NCBI RefSeq assembly: GCF_900103285.1
Contig: NZ_FNGS01000013.1
Span: 1-51,794, forward strand
Direction of reading: 5' to 3'
Source: Siphonobacter aquaeclarae
Lineage (GTDB): Bacteria > Bacteroidota > Bacteroidia > Cytophagales > Spirosomataceae
Length of the DNA stretch: 51,794 bases
The notes below the pieces were generated by a model. The model was not told where the DNA came from. It made no database searches and saw only the letters and a program-made list of their open reading frames with translations. Positions 34,285 through 42,749 of this stretch are shown piece by piece. Each line of letters starts with the position of its first letter. Position 1 is the first letter of the stretch. The translations under genes were made by a program, and so were the position numbers.

Positions 34285-35898
34285 TCAGAATTCCCGGCGG
34301 ATACCTGCACCTACGCCGATCGTCAGCGGATGGATCTGGAGATAATCTCCGTGAATACCGCCGGTAAAGTTCTTCCGGATGAACGATTTCAGCGACAGCG
34401 ACCAGCGCGGGCGAACCCGGTAGTTGACCCCCGCTGCACCGGTACCGCTGAAACTGAGGTTTTTATAGACTCCGTCAGCCGGATAGTACTCGGCCGTCGG
34501 AATCGCAATGTCTGAATCATCCTTAAGCGTATTCCGGATGAAGAAATCCGCCGATAGCCCCGCCGAAACAAAGTAATCGAGGCGTTTTTCAGGCCGGAAC
34601 CGATAGCCGACCGACACCGGCACCGACAGGTACTCGAAGGTATACCGGAACGGGTTGGCCGAGGTATAGACGACGACGTTTTTGGACGACAGATAGCCGG
34701 AACCCGTACTCGGCGAGTTCTGGTAATTCTGCGAACCCGCCTTCGAATCCATCAGGTACTGGTTGTAAATACTGCTGCGGGTACTCGACGACCGGTCGAT
34801 GAGGACAATGTTATCCGTAATAGTCGAATGTCCCCGCAAAAACGAAACGCCGCTCTCCAGGTACCAGTGGCGCGAGAACGCGTATCCTCCGGTGACTTCC
34901 GCCATAAAGGAAATATGGGAACCCTTGCGGTCGTATCCGGCCTTTGACCGGGATACGCCGTTGGCGGGTACGTAGGCAGAACCCAGCGACTGGTTGAAGC
35001 CTGCATAGAGATTATTGACGGTAGAGACGTAATCGTTGCTGAGCGTCAGATGCGGGTCAAACCGGATGAGGCTGGCACTGGCGCCGATCCAGAACGTCGG
35101 TCTCCATGTTTTTTTCTTCAGGGACGGGAGTGCCGCTGCCGGCGCTTCCAGGTGCTTATTGACCGGAAGCAGCGACCAGGGCTTACCCGCAGCCGCATGC
35201 ACGTCGAGGGTAACGGGGCGTTCGGTGGCGACGGCAATAGACGAAACAGCAGGAATTGTAGGGTCCGCAACAGTAGTTTCCGGCAGTGTCGGAACAGGTT
35301 GCGGCATTATATCCCGGTTAGCAGCAAAGCTACCCGGTCCTCCCTGTGCGTGAAGCCTGCGGGCAGAACGTGCGATTCCGGTATGCGAAGCGCTGGTATT
35401 TTCCAGAGAAGCGGATTTCACTGTATGTTTGACGGCAGGAGCTTTTGCCTGAGTGGCAGCTCCCAGAGTGGCAGATCCCGGAGTGGCAGCTTCATGAGTC
35501 GCGACTCCCGGAGTAGCGACTCCCGGATTCGCGACTTCCAAATCAGAACCGGCTGATGGACTACCCGATACAGCCGCGTCCGTTTTGTCCGCCGTATTTT
35601 TTGCCTTATCGCCGGAAGCGGCGTCCGTTGCCGGGCCTGTAGAGGGCCGGCTGGCCGAAGGCGCTGTATGCGTGATAGCCGGGGAGGGCGTTACTGCATC
35701 GCGGGAAGCCATCCACCACCAGCCGAGACCGAGCAGAAGCAGTACCGCACCAACCCAGAAAAAGGGCAAGCCGATGGGGCGCTCGGGCAACAGCTGTCGC
35801 TCGATTCCATCCCATAGCTTGTCCGACGGGGGTTCGGAAGCTTCTTCGAACGCTTTTCTCCAGCGTTCTTCAAAATCATTCGGTTCGATCTGGCTCAT
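34285..35898 (-). CDS. anti-sigma-like N-terminus fused to an outer-membrane beta-barrel
   Basis: 537 residues. Residues 1-43 are a charged cytoplasmic segment (DFEERWRKAFEEASEPPSDKLWDGIERQL), 44-63 a single membrane helix (GLPFFWVGAVLLLLGLGWWW), 64-260 a long Pro/Ala/Thr/Ser-rich linker, and about 265-537 a beta-barrel-like domain with alternating aromatic strands (FWIGASASLIRFD, GYAFSRHWYLESGVSFLRG, FSGTGAAGVNYRVRPRWS) and a final F. It directly follows an ECF sigma gene, so it probably holds that sigma factor and senses an envelope signal. The two-membrane topology is unusual but recurring in this phylum. A 15-bp repeat encodes part of the linker. Confidence 0.75.
   Translation of the reverse strand: MSQIEPNDFEERWRKAFEEASEPPSDKLWDGIERQLLPERPIGLPFFWVGAVLLLLGLGWWWMASRDAVTPSPAITHTAPSASRPSTGPATDAASGDKAKNTADKTDAAVSGSPSAGSDLEVANPGVATPGVATHEAATPGSATLGAATQAKAPAVKHTVKSASLENTSASHTGIARSARRLHAQGGPGSFAANRDIMPQPVPTLPETTVADPTIPAVSSIAVATERPVTLDVHAAAGKPWSLLPVNKHLEAPAAALPSLKKKTWRPTFWIGASASLIRFDPHLTLSNDYVSTVNNLYAGFNQSLGSAYVPANGVSRSKAGYDRKGSHISFMAEVTGGYAFSRHWYLESGVSFLRGHSTITDNIVLIDRSSSTRSSIYNQYLMDSKAGSQNYQNSPSTGSGYLSSKNVVVYTSANPFRYTFEYLSVPVSVGYRFRPEKRLDYFVSAGLSADFFIRNTLKDDSDIAIPTAEYYPADGVYKNLSFSGTGAAGVNYRVRPRWSLSLKSFIRKNFTGGIHGDYLQIHPLTIGVGAGIRREF
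35451..35540. repeat. six tandem 15-bp units in the linker of the fused anti-sigma protein
   Basis: The units begin GAGTGGCAG, GAGTCGCGAC, GAGTAGCGAC or GATTCGCGAC and encode five-residue repeats (VATPG, VANPG, AATPG). Length changes in steps of five residues would keep the frame. Confidence 0.9.
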
Positions 35899-35922
35899 GC
35901 CACGTTAAAAGACTGTTTTTAT

Positions 35923-36009
35923 GTTTGGGAGTTTAGCGTTTGAAGTTTAGCGTTGGGACTTCCGTTCGGAGACGGGAACTCTAAACCCTAAACTTCAAAC
36001 CCTAAACCC
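35923..36009. repeat. TTTAGGG-type palindromic repeat
   Basis: The left arm has GTTTAGCG units and the right arm CTAAACCC units; the arms (about 34 bases) match with a few mismatches around TTCGGAGACG. The right arm contains the TAG stop codon of the sigma factor gene. Copy two is at 42661-42745. Confidence 0.8.
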
Positions 36010-36556
36010 TTCCATTCTCAGACAGCCGGTATGGAAAACTCGTCAGCATGCGCTGAAGCAGGCTTTTCGCCCGGCTGTATTGCGATTTCGATGTTCCCTC
36101 CGAGATGCCCAGCATCTCGGCGATTTCCTGATGTTGATATCCTTCAATAGCATAGAGGTTAAAGACGGCCCGGCATCCGGGAGGTAAATCCTGCACGAGT
36201 TGCAGCAGGTCTTTCCAGTTGAGATCGTCCGAGACAGGAGCGGTTACTTCTTCCTGTACGCTGTCGAGCTCCTCCGCGAAGCGGTACCGGCGGTTATCCC
36301 GCAAAAAATTAAGGGCGGTGTTGACGACGATCCGTTTGATCCACGCACTGAGCGGGCATTCAAACCGGAAGGTGTCGATCTTTTCGAATACTTTGATGAA
36401 TGACTCCTGGAGAATGTCTTCGGCTTCGTCCCGGCTCTTGACATACCGGAGACACACCACCATCATACGGCCCGCATAGGCGTCATAAAGACGCCGCTGC
36501 GAGACGCGGTCGTTCCGGCGGCAGCCTATTACCAGCTCATGATCGTTAAAAGTCAT
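36002..36556 (-). CDS. ECF-type RNA polymerase sigma factor
   Basis: 184 residues. Region 2 is seen in LYDAYAGRMMVVCLRYVKSRDEAEDILQESFIKVFEKIDTF (residues about 23-64), and region 4 in CRAVFNLYAIEGYQHQEIAEMLGISEGTSKSQYSRAKSLLQ (about 125-168). Both regions are complete and there is no long linker. It is probably held by the single-pass protein encoded immediately downstream. The stop codon lies inside a palindromic repeat. The start MTFNDHELV is the usual one for this class. Confidence 0.95.
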   Translation of the reverse strand: MTFNDHELVIGCRRNDRVSQRRLYDAYAGRMMVVCLRYVKSRDEAEDILQESFIKVFEKIDTFRFECPLSAWIKRIVVNTALNFLRDNRRYRFAEELDSVQEEVTAPVSDDLNWKDLLQLVQDLPPGCRAVFNLYAIEGYQHQEIAEMLGISEGTSKSQYSRAKSLLQRMLTSFPYRLSENGRV

Positions 36557-36671
36557 TCGTACAGGTTAAACCATATCGTCTTTCCCTCCCGGTCAGGACA
36601 CGGGCAGAAGGCGAATGGTTGGAATAGAGTTGAAAAATCACCCTTAGAACGAATAAGGGAGAATTCCCGTC

Positions 36672-36679
36672 TATTTTTG
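36672..36679 (+). promoter_or_regulatory. possible -7 box for the M20 amidohydrolase gene
   Basis: TATTTTTG agrees exactly with the TAnnTTTG consensus, 65 bases before the ATG. A -33 element at the right distance is not clear, so this is tentative. Confidence 0.35.
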
Positions 36680-36743
36680 TGCGAAAGAAACGGGAACCCG
36701 GTTGGGTGAACGATCAAAACGGGCATTTCGCTCCCCTGCTGGA

Positions 36744-37925
36744 ATGAAAGAGAAAATAAAATCCCTGGCATCGACCTATGCGGCCGATTTTGTGGCCAAT
36801 CGCCGCCACTTACACAGTCATCCCGAATTGTCTTTTCAGGAATTTGAAACCCAGAAGTTTGTCGCCGCGCAGCTCCGCACCCTCGGGCTCGAACCCGTTT
36901 CAATGGCCGATACCGGCCTGGTAGCGCTGGTCGAAGGGAAAAACCCGCATAAAAAGGTAGTTGGCCTCCGCGCCGACATGGACGCGCTGCCGATTGTCGA
37001 AGCCAACGACGTTTCCTATAAAAGCCAGAACCCCGGCGTCATGCACGCCTGCGGGCACGATGTACATACCGCGTCCCTGCTGGGCGTGGCGCGTATTCTC
37101 ACCGAGCTGAAGGACGAGTTTGAAGGTACCGTGAAGCTGGTGTTCCAGCCCGGCGAAGAAAAAGCGCCCGGCGGTGCTTCGATGATGATCCGGGAAGGCG
37201 TTCTGGAAAACCCTGCGCCGGCCGGTATGATCGGCCAGCACGTCGCGCCGCAGATTCCGGTCGGGAAAATCGGCTTCCGTGAAGGCATGTACATGGCTTC
37301 TACCGATGAAATTTATATCACCGTGAAAGGAAAAGGAGGGCATGGCGCAGCGCCGGATTCGGTTGTTGATCCGGTGCTGATCTCTTCCCACCTGATCGTC
37401 GCCTTACAGCAGATTATTTCTCGCAACCGCCCACCGAAATCGCCTTCGGTGCTTTCCTTCGGGAAGGTGATTGCCAACGGGGCGACCAACGTCATTCCCG
37501 ACAACGTCTACATTGAAGGTACCTTCCGCTGCATGGACGAAACCTGGCGGGCCGAAGGTCTCCGCCGCATACAGAAGCTCGCCGAGGGCCTTTGCGAAAG
37601 CATGGGCGCCACGTGCGAATTTGAAGTCATCAAAGGGTATCCCTACCTCGAAAACCACCCGGAGCTGACGCGACGCCTGCGCGCCGGAGCGACGGAATAC
37701 ATGGGCGAGGAAAACATCGTCGACCTCGATATCTGGATGGCGGGCGAAGATTTTGCGTTCTACTCCCAGGTCGTTGATTCCTGCTTTTACCGCCTCGGTA
37801 CCCGCAACGAAGCCCGGGGTATTGTTTCCGGGGTTCATACACCGACGTTCGACATCGACGAGCGCGCGCTGGAGATCGGCGCGGGGCTGATGAGCTGGTT
37901 AGCGGTGGAGGAGTTGGGGAGGTGA
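36744..37925 (+). CDS. M20-family amidohydrolase (N-acyl-amino-acid / hippurate hydrolase type)
   Basis: 393 residues from the ATG at 36744 (the frame is open from 36702). It hydrolyses N-acyl amino acids. The first metal block H101-A-C103-G-H105-D-V-H108 is typical of the M20D group, where the cysteine and histidines bind a metal pair. LVFQPGEEKAPGGA supplies the catalytic and metal-binding glutamates, and MAGEDFAFYSQ near the end the last ligand region. GHGAAPD marks the dimerisation lid domain. No signal peptide: cytoplasmic. A terminator follows. Confidence 0.92.
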   Translation: MKEKIKSLASTYAADFVANRRHLHSHPELSFQEFETQKFVAAQLRTLGLEPVSMADTGLVALVEGKNPHKKVVGLRADMDALPIVEANDVSYKSQNPGVMHACGHDVHTASLLGVARILTELKDEFEGTVKLVFQPGEEKAPGGASMMIREGVLENPAPAGMIGQHVAPQIPVGKIGFREGMYMASTDEIYITVKGKGGHGAAPDSVVDPVLISSHLIVALQQIISRNRPPKSPSVLSFGKVIANGATNVIPDNVYIEGTFRCMDETWRAEGLRRIQKLAEGLCESMGATCEFEVIKGYPYLENHPELTRRLRAGATEYMGEENIVDLDIWMAGEDFAFYSQVVDSCFYRLGTRNEARGIVSGVHTPTFDIDERALEIGAGLMSWLAVEELGR

Positions 37926-37937
37926 TTATACAAAAAG

Positions 37938-37983
37938 CAGAGGTCTTTGATCGAGAGATCGGAGATCTCTGTTGTTATTTTTT
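37938..37983 (+). terminator. terminator of the M20 gene
   Basis: Nearly perfect 15-bp arms (CAGAGGTCTTTGATC and GATCGGAGATCTCTG), loop GAGA, then a T-rich stretch. It lies 12 bases past the stop. Confidence 0.8.
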
Positions 37984-38033
37984 ATAGACTGCGCGTCAGT
38001 AAGAATGAAATGCTGTAGAAGCTGCTGAAATTT

Positions 38034-39230
38034 TCAAGGCACATAGTATAAACTGTCTAGAAACGCCATTCTTGCATTACTTACAGTTTGCTCTTCTTCG
38101 GTTTTTGGGTCAGGATTTTGCCACCAATTGCTATCTAATATTCTTTCAATTATATCGTTCCAGTACCTTTCATAGCTCATCCCAAATTTTTTTATTCCGA
38201 AATCGTCGCAGAGGGCACTTTGGTTTTTGCTATTAAGGCATATAAACATATCCGGTCGCTTCATTGATAATAGTCGTGTAGCACTTGCAAGTTTTTCGCC
38301 AGCGAGTGATTCGCAGAATAGCTTTTTGAAGTTTTCATAATGCGCTTTCGTTACTTGCCCGGATGGCGGGATTTCATCGAGTGCTCTTGATATTAATTCG
38401 TCATTTTGGCTGATTTTTCCGCTGAAGTAGCCGCTTGCACTCATGTTTCCGAAGTAGTCCCAGTTACCTGCGCCCTCTATATTTAACTTATTTCTAAGAC
38501 CTGCAATAAATTTTCTTTCGTCGGCTGTCATTTCGCGAAAATGAAATCGTGTTTTAAATAATTGTTGTGCTATTCTGATAACAGACAACCTTTTCTCAAA
38601 CCCGTCGTTTGGTTCTTTTTTTATTTCGCTGATGAAGTCATTCCAGCTTTTGGTAATAACTGGAACATTATGAATGGCTATACTTTTATTTCCGGAATTT
38701 CCATATCGACCTGAAAGGCTTTCAATTTTTCGTTGATGGGTTTGCCATATAACTTTATAGTCGTTAAGCATTTTCGCGTCGAATGATACACCTTCATTGT
38801 ATGTACTGCTAATCAAATCCAGTGTATCTGAGTGGATTTTGTTAGAAACGTCATCTTCATTGCAAATGAGCAGACTTGCTTCAATATTTCTCGAAAAGGC
38901 CTCTTTTGTAAAATTGGTGCTACCGAGCAGTAATTCCCATTCTTGATCTGAATTTGAGAACAAATAAAGCTTCGGATGAAAGGTACCCTCTGGCTGTTGA
39001 ATAAAACGAACCCGCGGATCGTCGAGAAATTCTTGAATAAAATCGGGATGAGTTTGATAAAAATGAATACCTACTATAAGACTATGGATTTTTTCTTTGT
39101 ATTTGACGAGTTCTTGAAAAAGAGTAGGTACAGGACTAGCCCAAGCTATTGCCCACCGAAAATGTCGGTACTGGTGCATCAATCTCTGAAATTCCGCTTT
39201 CTGGATTCTTGCGTCAGATATTAGTTTCAT
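38034..39230 (-). CDS. PLD-superfamily nuclease-like protein, probably acquired
   Basis: 398 residues. The N-terminal half is a phospholipase-D-like domain: H85-P-K87-LYLF and L102-G-S-T-N106-F form one HxK/GSxN motif of the nuclease type; the usual Asp after the lysine is replaced (S92). A single such motif means it would work as a dimer. The C-terminal half (SASGYFSGKISQ, SLAGEKLASATRLLSMKRPDMFICLNSKN, DDFGIKKFGMSYERYWND) is of no family I can name. Base composition is clearly more AT-rich than its neighbours, and it stands alone between a metabolic gene and pit. PLD nucleases are frequent in restriction and phage-defence loci; a defence role is inference. Confidence 0.75.
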   Translation of the reverse strand: MKLISDARIQKAEFQRLMHQYRHFRWAIAWASPVPTLFQELVKYKEKIHSLIVGIHFYQTHPDFIQEFLDDPRVRFIQQPEGTFHPKLYLFSNSDQEWELLLGSTNFTKEAFSRNIEASLLICNEDDVSNKIHSDTLDLISSTYNEGVSFDAKMLNDYKVIWQTHQRKIESLSGRYGNSGNKSIAIHNVPVITKSWNDFISEIKKEPNDGFEKRLSVIRIAQQLFKTRFHFREMTADERKFIAGLRNKLNIEGAGNWDYFGNMSASGYFSGKISQNDELISRALDEIPPSGQVTKAHYENFKKLFCESLAGEKLASATRLLSMKRPDMFICLNSKNQSALCDDFGIKKFGMSYERYWNDIIERILDSNWWQNPDPKTEEEQTVSNARMAFLDSLYYVP

Positions 39231-39291
39231 AAGGACGGTATTTTTACAAAAAGTAGTGAAAGAGATTAGAAGCCTGGATATTATTTCAAAT

Positions 39292-39327
39292 AAAAAAAGC
39301 GCGACAGTCTTCTGCCGCGCTTTTTTT
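39292..39327 (-). terminator. terminator after the phosphate transporter gene
   Basis: A hairpin AAAAAAAGCGCG.CAG / CTG.CGCGCTTTTTTT with one A-C mismatch, T-run on the minus strand, 17 bases after the stop. A7 on the other side also lets it act on plus-strand transcripts. Confidence 0.88.
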
Positions 39328-39343
39328 ATTCGAAATATATAGC

Positions 39344-40744
39344 CTACAAAATCGTCCTGAAGAAAATAAACAACGTCCCCGCCAGAAACATCGACACCGG
39401 AAGCGTCAGCACCCAGGCCAGTACAATGTTTCGGATGGTACCTGCCTGGAGGTTTTTGATGCCCTTGTTGGCCACCATACTACCGGCGATACCCGAAGAA
39501 AGTACGTGTGTCGTCGATACCGGCAGACCGAGCCCGGAAGACATTCCGATGGTGCTGGCTGCGACGAGCTCGGCGCTCGCGCCCTGTGCATAGGTCAGGT
39601 GCTGCTTGCCGATTTTTTCGCCGACGGTCACCACGATCCGCTTCCAGCCGACCATCGTACCCAGGCCGAGGGAGAGCGAAATCAACAGAATAACCCAGGT
39701 CGGCGCATACTCTGTATAGGACTTCAGGGCTTTGAGCGACTCGCTCAGCTTGGCCGTTTCATCGCGGTTGAGCGTCAGCGCGCCGTCTTTCTGAATCTTG
39801 GAAAGATCGCGGGAAATAAGGAGAATATCCTTGCGGGATTCGAGGCGCAGCTGCGGAGGAATCTTGCCGTTGCTCACCGTCAGCACACTATCGAGATCGG
39901 TGATGCTGGACTTGACAATTTTCAGCTTTTCCTTGTCCACTTCCGCCAGGCGGCCTTCTTCGATGCGGTTGACCAGCGTTTCGATCTGGACAAGGTTAGT
40001 GTGGAGGTGCGACGTATCCCGGCTGGCGTCCAGCGCGAAGTACGCCGGCGTAATCCCGATGAGGATAAGCATGATCAGGCCGACGCCCTTCTGCCCGTCG
40101 TTCGAGCCGTGGAAGAAACTCACCCCGGTACACGTCAGGATCAGGATACCCCGGATCCAGCCCGGAGGCGTCTGGTTTTTCTTCGGCTCTTTAAAGATGA
40201 TATCATTTTTTACCGTCCGCTTCAGGATGAACATCAGGATGATGACGAGGCTGAAACCGACCAGGGGCGAAAGCAGCAGGGCGAAGCCCGTTTCCTTGGC
40301 CTTGTCCCAGTTGACCGAGCTCGTACCGGCCGTGTTTTCCGGAAGCAGGGCATAGGCGAGGCCTACGCCGAGAATCGAACCAATAAGTGTATGGGAAGAA
40401 GAGGACGGAAGTCCGAAATACCAGGTACCGAGGTTCCAGATGATGGCGCTTATGAGTAGCGATAGCACCATCGCCACGGCATGGTAGACATTTTGGTCTA
40501 TTAGCAGTTCAACAGGCAGTAGGTTCACAATCCCCATTGCTACGCTGATTCCCCCGAAAAATACCCCGAGAAAGTTGCAGAATCCGGACCAGATAACGGC
40601 GATATTCGGTTTCAGCGAGTTGGTGTAAATCACCGTTGCCACTGCGTTGGCCGTATCGTGAAACCCGTTGACAAACTCGAACGCACAGGCGCAGAAAAGG
40701 CAGATACACAGAAGAATAAAAATTCCAGTCTCTAAGCCGAACAT
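39344..40744 (-). CDS. pit: inorganic phosphate transporter, PiT/PHO4 family
   Basis: 466 residues, around ten membrane segments. The two PHO4 signatures are FEFVNGFHDTANAVATVIYT near the N-terminus and LGLPVSTTHVLSSGIAGSM near the C-terminus; a central GVSFFHGSNDGQKGVG repeats the first, showing the internal duplication of the family. A polar central region (about 250-350, SHLHTNLVQIETLVNRIEEGRLAEVDKEKL) is a cytoplasmic loop. It imports phosphate with a cation. No phoU-like or DUF47 partner gene is next to it. Confidence 0.95.
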   Translation of the reverse strand: MFGLETGIFILLCICLFCACAFEFVNGFHDTANAVATVIYTNSLKPNIAVIWSGFCNFLGVFFGGISVAMGIVNLLPVELLIDQNVYHAVAMVLSLLISAIIWNLGTWYFGLPSSSSHTLIGSILGVGLAYALLPENTAGTSSVNWDKAKETGFALLLSPLVGFSLVIILMFILKRTVKNDIIFKEPKKNQTPPGWIRGILILTCTGVSFFHGSNDGQKGVGLIMLILIGITPAYFALDASRDTSHLHTNLVQIETLVNRIEEGRLAEVDKEKLKIVKSSITDLDSVLTVSNGKIPPQLRLESRKDILLISRDLSKIQKDGALTLNRDETAKLSESLKALKSYTEYAPTWVILLISLSLGLGTMVGWKRIVVTVGEKIGKQHLTYAQGASAELVAASTIGMSSGLGLPVSTTHVLSSGIAGSMVANKGIKNLQAGTIRNIVLAWVLTLPVSMFLAGTLFIFFRTIL

Positions 40745-40978
40745 AAAGTTAGGGGGCTATTTTGACGCAAAACTACCGAAAGGGATCGGGCCGTATGTTA
40801 AGGAATTGTTAAGACTCGGATACTTCTCCGGGTCGCAAAAGGCGGCCGAAACCGGAAATGTAAGGGAAACAGCTGATTGGCTTCCTCCCGAATAAAGAGA
40901 CTGCGGTATGTGCCCGCAATCCTTCCGGGAGGGACGGGAAATACAGAATTTTTATCGGAACAAGCAAATACGGGGAAA

Positions 40979-42055
40979 TTATTGTGTTTTCCCGGCCAGC
41001 TGACCGCAGGCGGCGTCGATGTCCTTTCCACGGCTGCGGCGGACCGTAATCGGAATACCTTTCTGCTCGATAAACCGGGCAAAGCGCGCGAGCGTCTGCG
41101 GGTCGGTATTCTTATAGCTGGCGTTCTCGATGGGGTTATACTCGATGATGTTGATGTGTACTGCCGGAACCTGCTTGGCGAAGTTCCACAATTCCCGGGC
41201 ATCCTCCTCAGAGTCATTGAAGTTGTAAAAGAGGATGTACTCGAGGGTAATCTTGTTCCCGGTCTTTTTGTAGAAGTATTTCAGGGCGTCCCGTAAGGCA
41301 ACGAGGGTATTGGTCTCGTTGATGGGCATGATCTGATTCCGCTTGGCGTCGTTGGCGGCGTGCAGGGACAGTGCCAGGTTGAATTTGACGTTGTCGTCGC
41401 CCAGCTTGGTAATCATCTTGGCGATACCGGCGGTACTGACGGTAATCCGCTTGGGCGACATACCCAGGCCTTCGGGCGAGGTAATGTAATCGACCGATTT
41501 CAGTACGTTGGCATAGTTGAGCAGGGGCTCGCCCATGCCCATGTATACGATATTGGAGAGCGGCTGCTGGTAATGCTTTTCAGCCTGGTCACGGATCGTG
41601 ACAACCTGGTCATAGATTTCGGCAGGATCAAGGTTCCGTTCCCGGTCCATATAGCCCGTCGCGCAGAATTTACACGTCAGCGAGCAGCCTACCTGGCTCG
41701 AAACACAGGCCGTCATGCGGTCGTCAGCAGGGATCAATACCCCTTCAATCAGCTTACCGTCAAACAGGCGAAAGGCCGATTTGATCGTCTTATCCTGCGA
41801 AATCTGCATGTTCGAAACCGACAGCGGCCGGATTTCGAAGTGCTCGTCGAGCAGCTCGCGCGTTTTTTTCGAGAGATTGGTCATCTCGTCGAAACTGCGC
41901 GCCGACTTCTTCCAGAGCCATTCCAGGATCTGCTTGGCCCGGAATCCCTGCTCGCCGTGGGTGACCAGAAAGGTCTTCAGGTTCTCTGCGGTCGTTTTCC
42001 GGATGTCCTGTTTCTGAATGACTGCTGTTTCCATATCGTTTTCGTGCTCTTTCAA
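40979..42055 (-). CDS. rlmN: 23S rRNA (adenine-2503-C2)-methyltransferase, radical SAM
   Basis: 358 residues. It methylates A2503 of 23S rRNA and A37 of some tRNAs. The radical-SAM cluster ligands C124-S-L-T-C128-K-F-C131 are in place, C117 precedes them, and C350 near the end (AACGQLAG) is the methylated cysteine of the mechanism. NIVYMGMGEPLLN and ITVSTAGI are RlmN hallmarks. The start may also be the internal Met of METAVIQ, eight residues in. Confidence 0.96.
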   Translation of the reverse strand: MKEHENDMETAVIQKQDIRKTTAENLKTFLVTHGEQGFRAKQILEWLWKKSARSFDEMTNLSKKTRELLDEHFEIRPLSVSNMQISQDKTIKSAFRLFDGKLIEGVLIPADDRMTACVSSQVGCSLTCKFCATGYMDRERNLDPAEIYDQVVTIRDQAEKHYQQPLSNIVYMGMGEPLLNYANVLKSVDYITSPEGLGMSPKRITVSTAGIAKMITKLGDDNVKFNLALSLHAANDAKRNQIMPINETNTLVALRDALKYFYKKTGNKITLEYILFYNFNDSEEDARELWNFAKQVPAVHINIIEYNPIENASYKNTDPQTLARFARFIEQKGIPITVRRSRGKDIDAACGQLAGKTQ

Positions 42056-42112
42056 CTCTCGGGGCGGTAAATCAGTTCATTAACAGCTGATTACCAATAA
42101 AAAATACGCGTT

Positions 42113-42649
42113 TCAGTGATCGGCGCGCCACTGGTCGACTTTCTCAATCAGCCTGTCCTGCTTCGGAATGGCGCTCGCTACTTTGTCCATCACCTTGGGC
42201 GCGAGCGGCCGGATGACGGGGTACACCATGCTGGCAGCCGCCTGCCGCTTATCGGGATAGCCTACGTGCAAAGCGCTCAGGAGCCATAGAAACAGGCTGA
42301 CGCCGAACGCATAAGTAAACAGCCCGACGACGGCCCCCGCCATGCTGTCGAAACTGCCCATCAGCGTATACCGGATGCTTTTCCGCAGGAGCCAGCCGAA
42401 CCGGTTGATCGTAAAAATCACCAGCACAAAGACCCCCGAAAACCCGATATAGGGCAGAAACTTCCGGGCAATGGTTTCGCTGACATACGGGGAGATGAAC
42501 GCAATCGCCTCGTTGAGCAGCTTGAATCCCAGGATGATGGATACCACAAACGCCACCACCGCGATGATTTCGACCAATACACCCCGCTGAAACCCCGTAT
42601 ACGCGCCATAGGCGAGGGGAAGGAGGAGGAAGAGGTCGAGGAAGTTCAT
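42113..42649 (-). CDS. CvpA-family membrane protein
   Basis: 178 residues from the ATG at 42649 (the frame is open to 42709, but through repeat sequence TTTAGGG, so that extension is not real). Four hydrophobic segments are seen: LFLLLPLAYGAYTGF, LVEIIAVVAFVVSIILGF, FLPYIGFSGVFVLVIFTI and AVVGLFTYAFGVSLFLWLLS. GFQRGVL after the first segment is the CvpA mark. The family is linked to colicin V production and to envelope stress; the role here is unknown. Confidence 0.87.
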   Translation of the reverse strand: MNFLDLFLLLPLAYGAYTGFQRGVLVEIIAVVAFVVSIILGFKLLNEAIAFISPYVSETIARKFLPYIGFSGVFVLVIFTINRFGWLLRKSIRYTLMGSFDSMAGAVVGLFTYAFGVSLFLWLLSALHVGYPDKRQAAASMVYPVIRPLAPKVMDKVASAIPKQDRLIEKVDQWRADH

Positions 42650-42660
42650 TCGGTTTGGAA

Positions 42661-42745
42661 GTTTAGGGTTTGGAGTTTTGAGTTTAGGGTTTAGAGTTAT
42701 CACAGTCAACTCTAAACCCTAAACTCAAAACTCTAAACTCAAAAA
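42661..42745. repeat. TTTAGGG-type palindromic repeat, perfect 26-bp core
   Basis: The arms 42673-42698 and 42708-42733 are exact reverse complements built from GTTTAGGG and GAGTTTTGAG units; the loop is nine bases. Pairing continues outwards with a few mismatches to about 36 bp. It lies between the yqeY stop and the cvpA ATG. The first copy is at 35923-36009. Confidence 0.9.
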
Positions 42746-42749
42746 CAGG

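Noticed and set aside
42649-42709. N-terminal extension of the CvpA-like protein
   Set aside because: The added residues are encoded by the TTTAGGG repeat and do not occur in the family.
42661-42745. Telomere-like TTTAGGG repeats
   Set aside because: They form an inverted repeat inside a bacterial gene cluster, not a terminal direct array.
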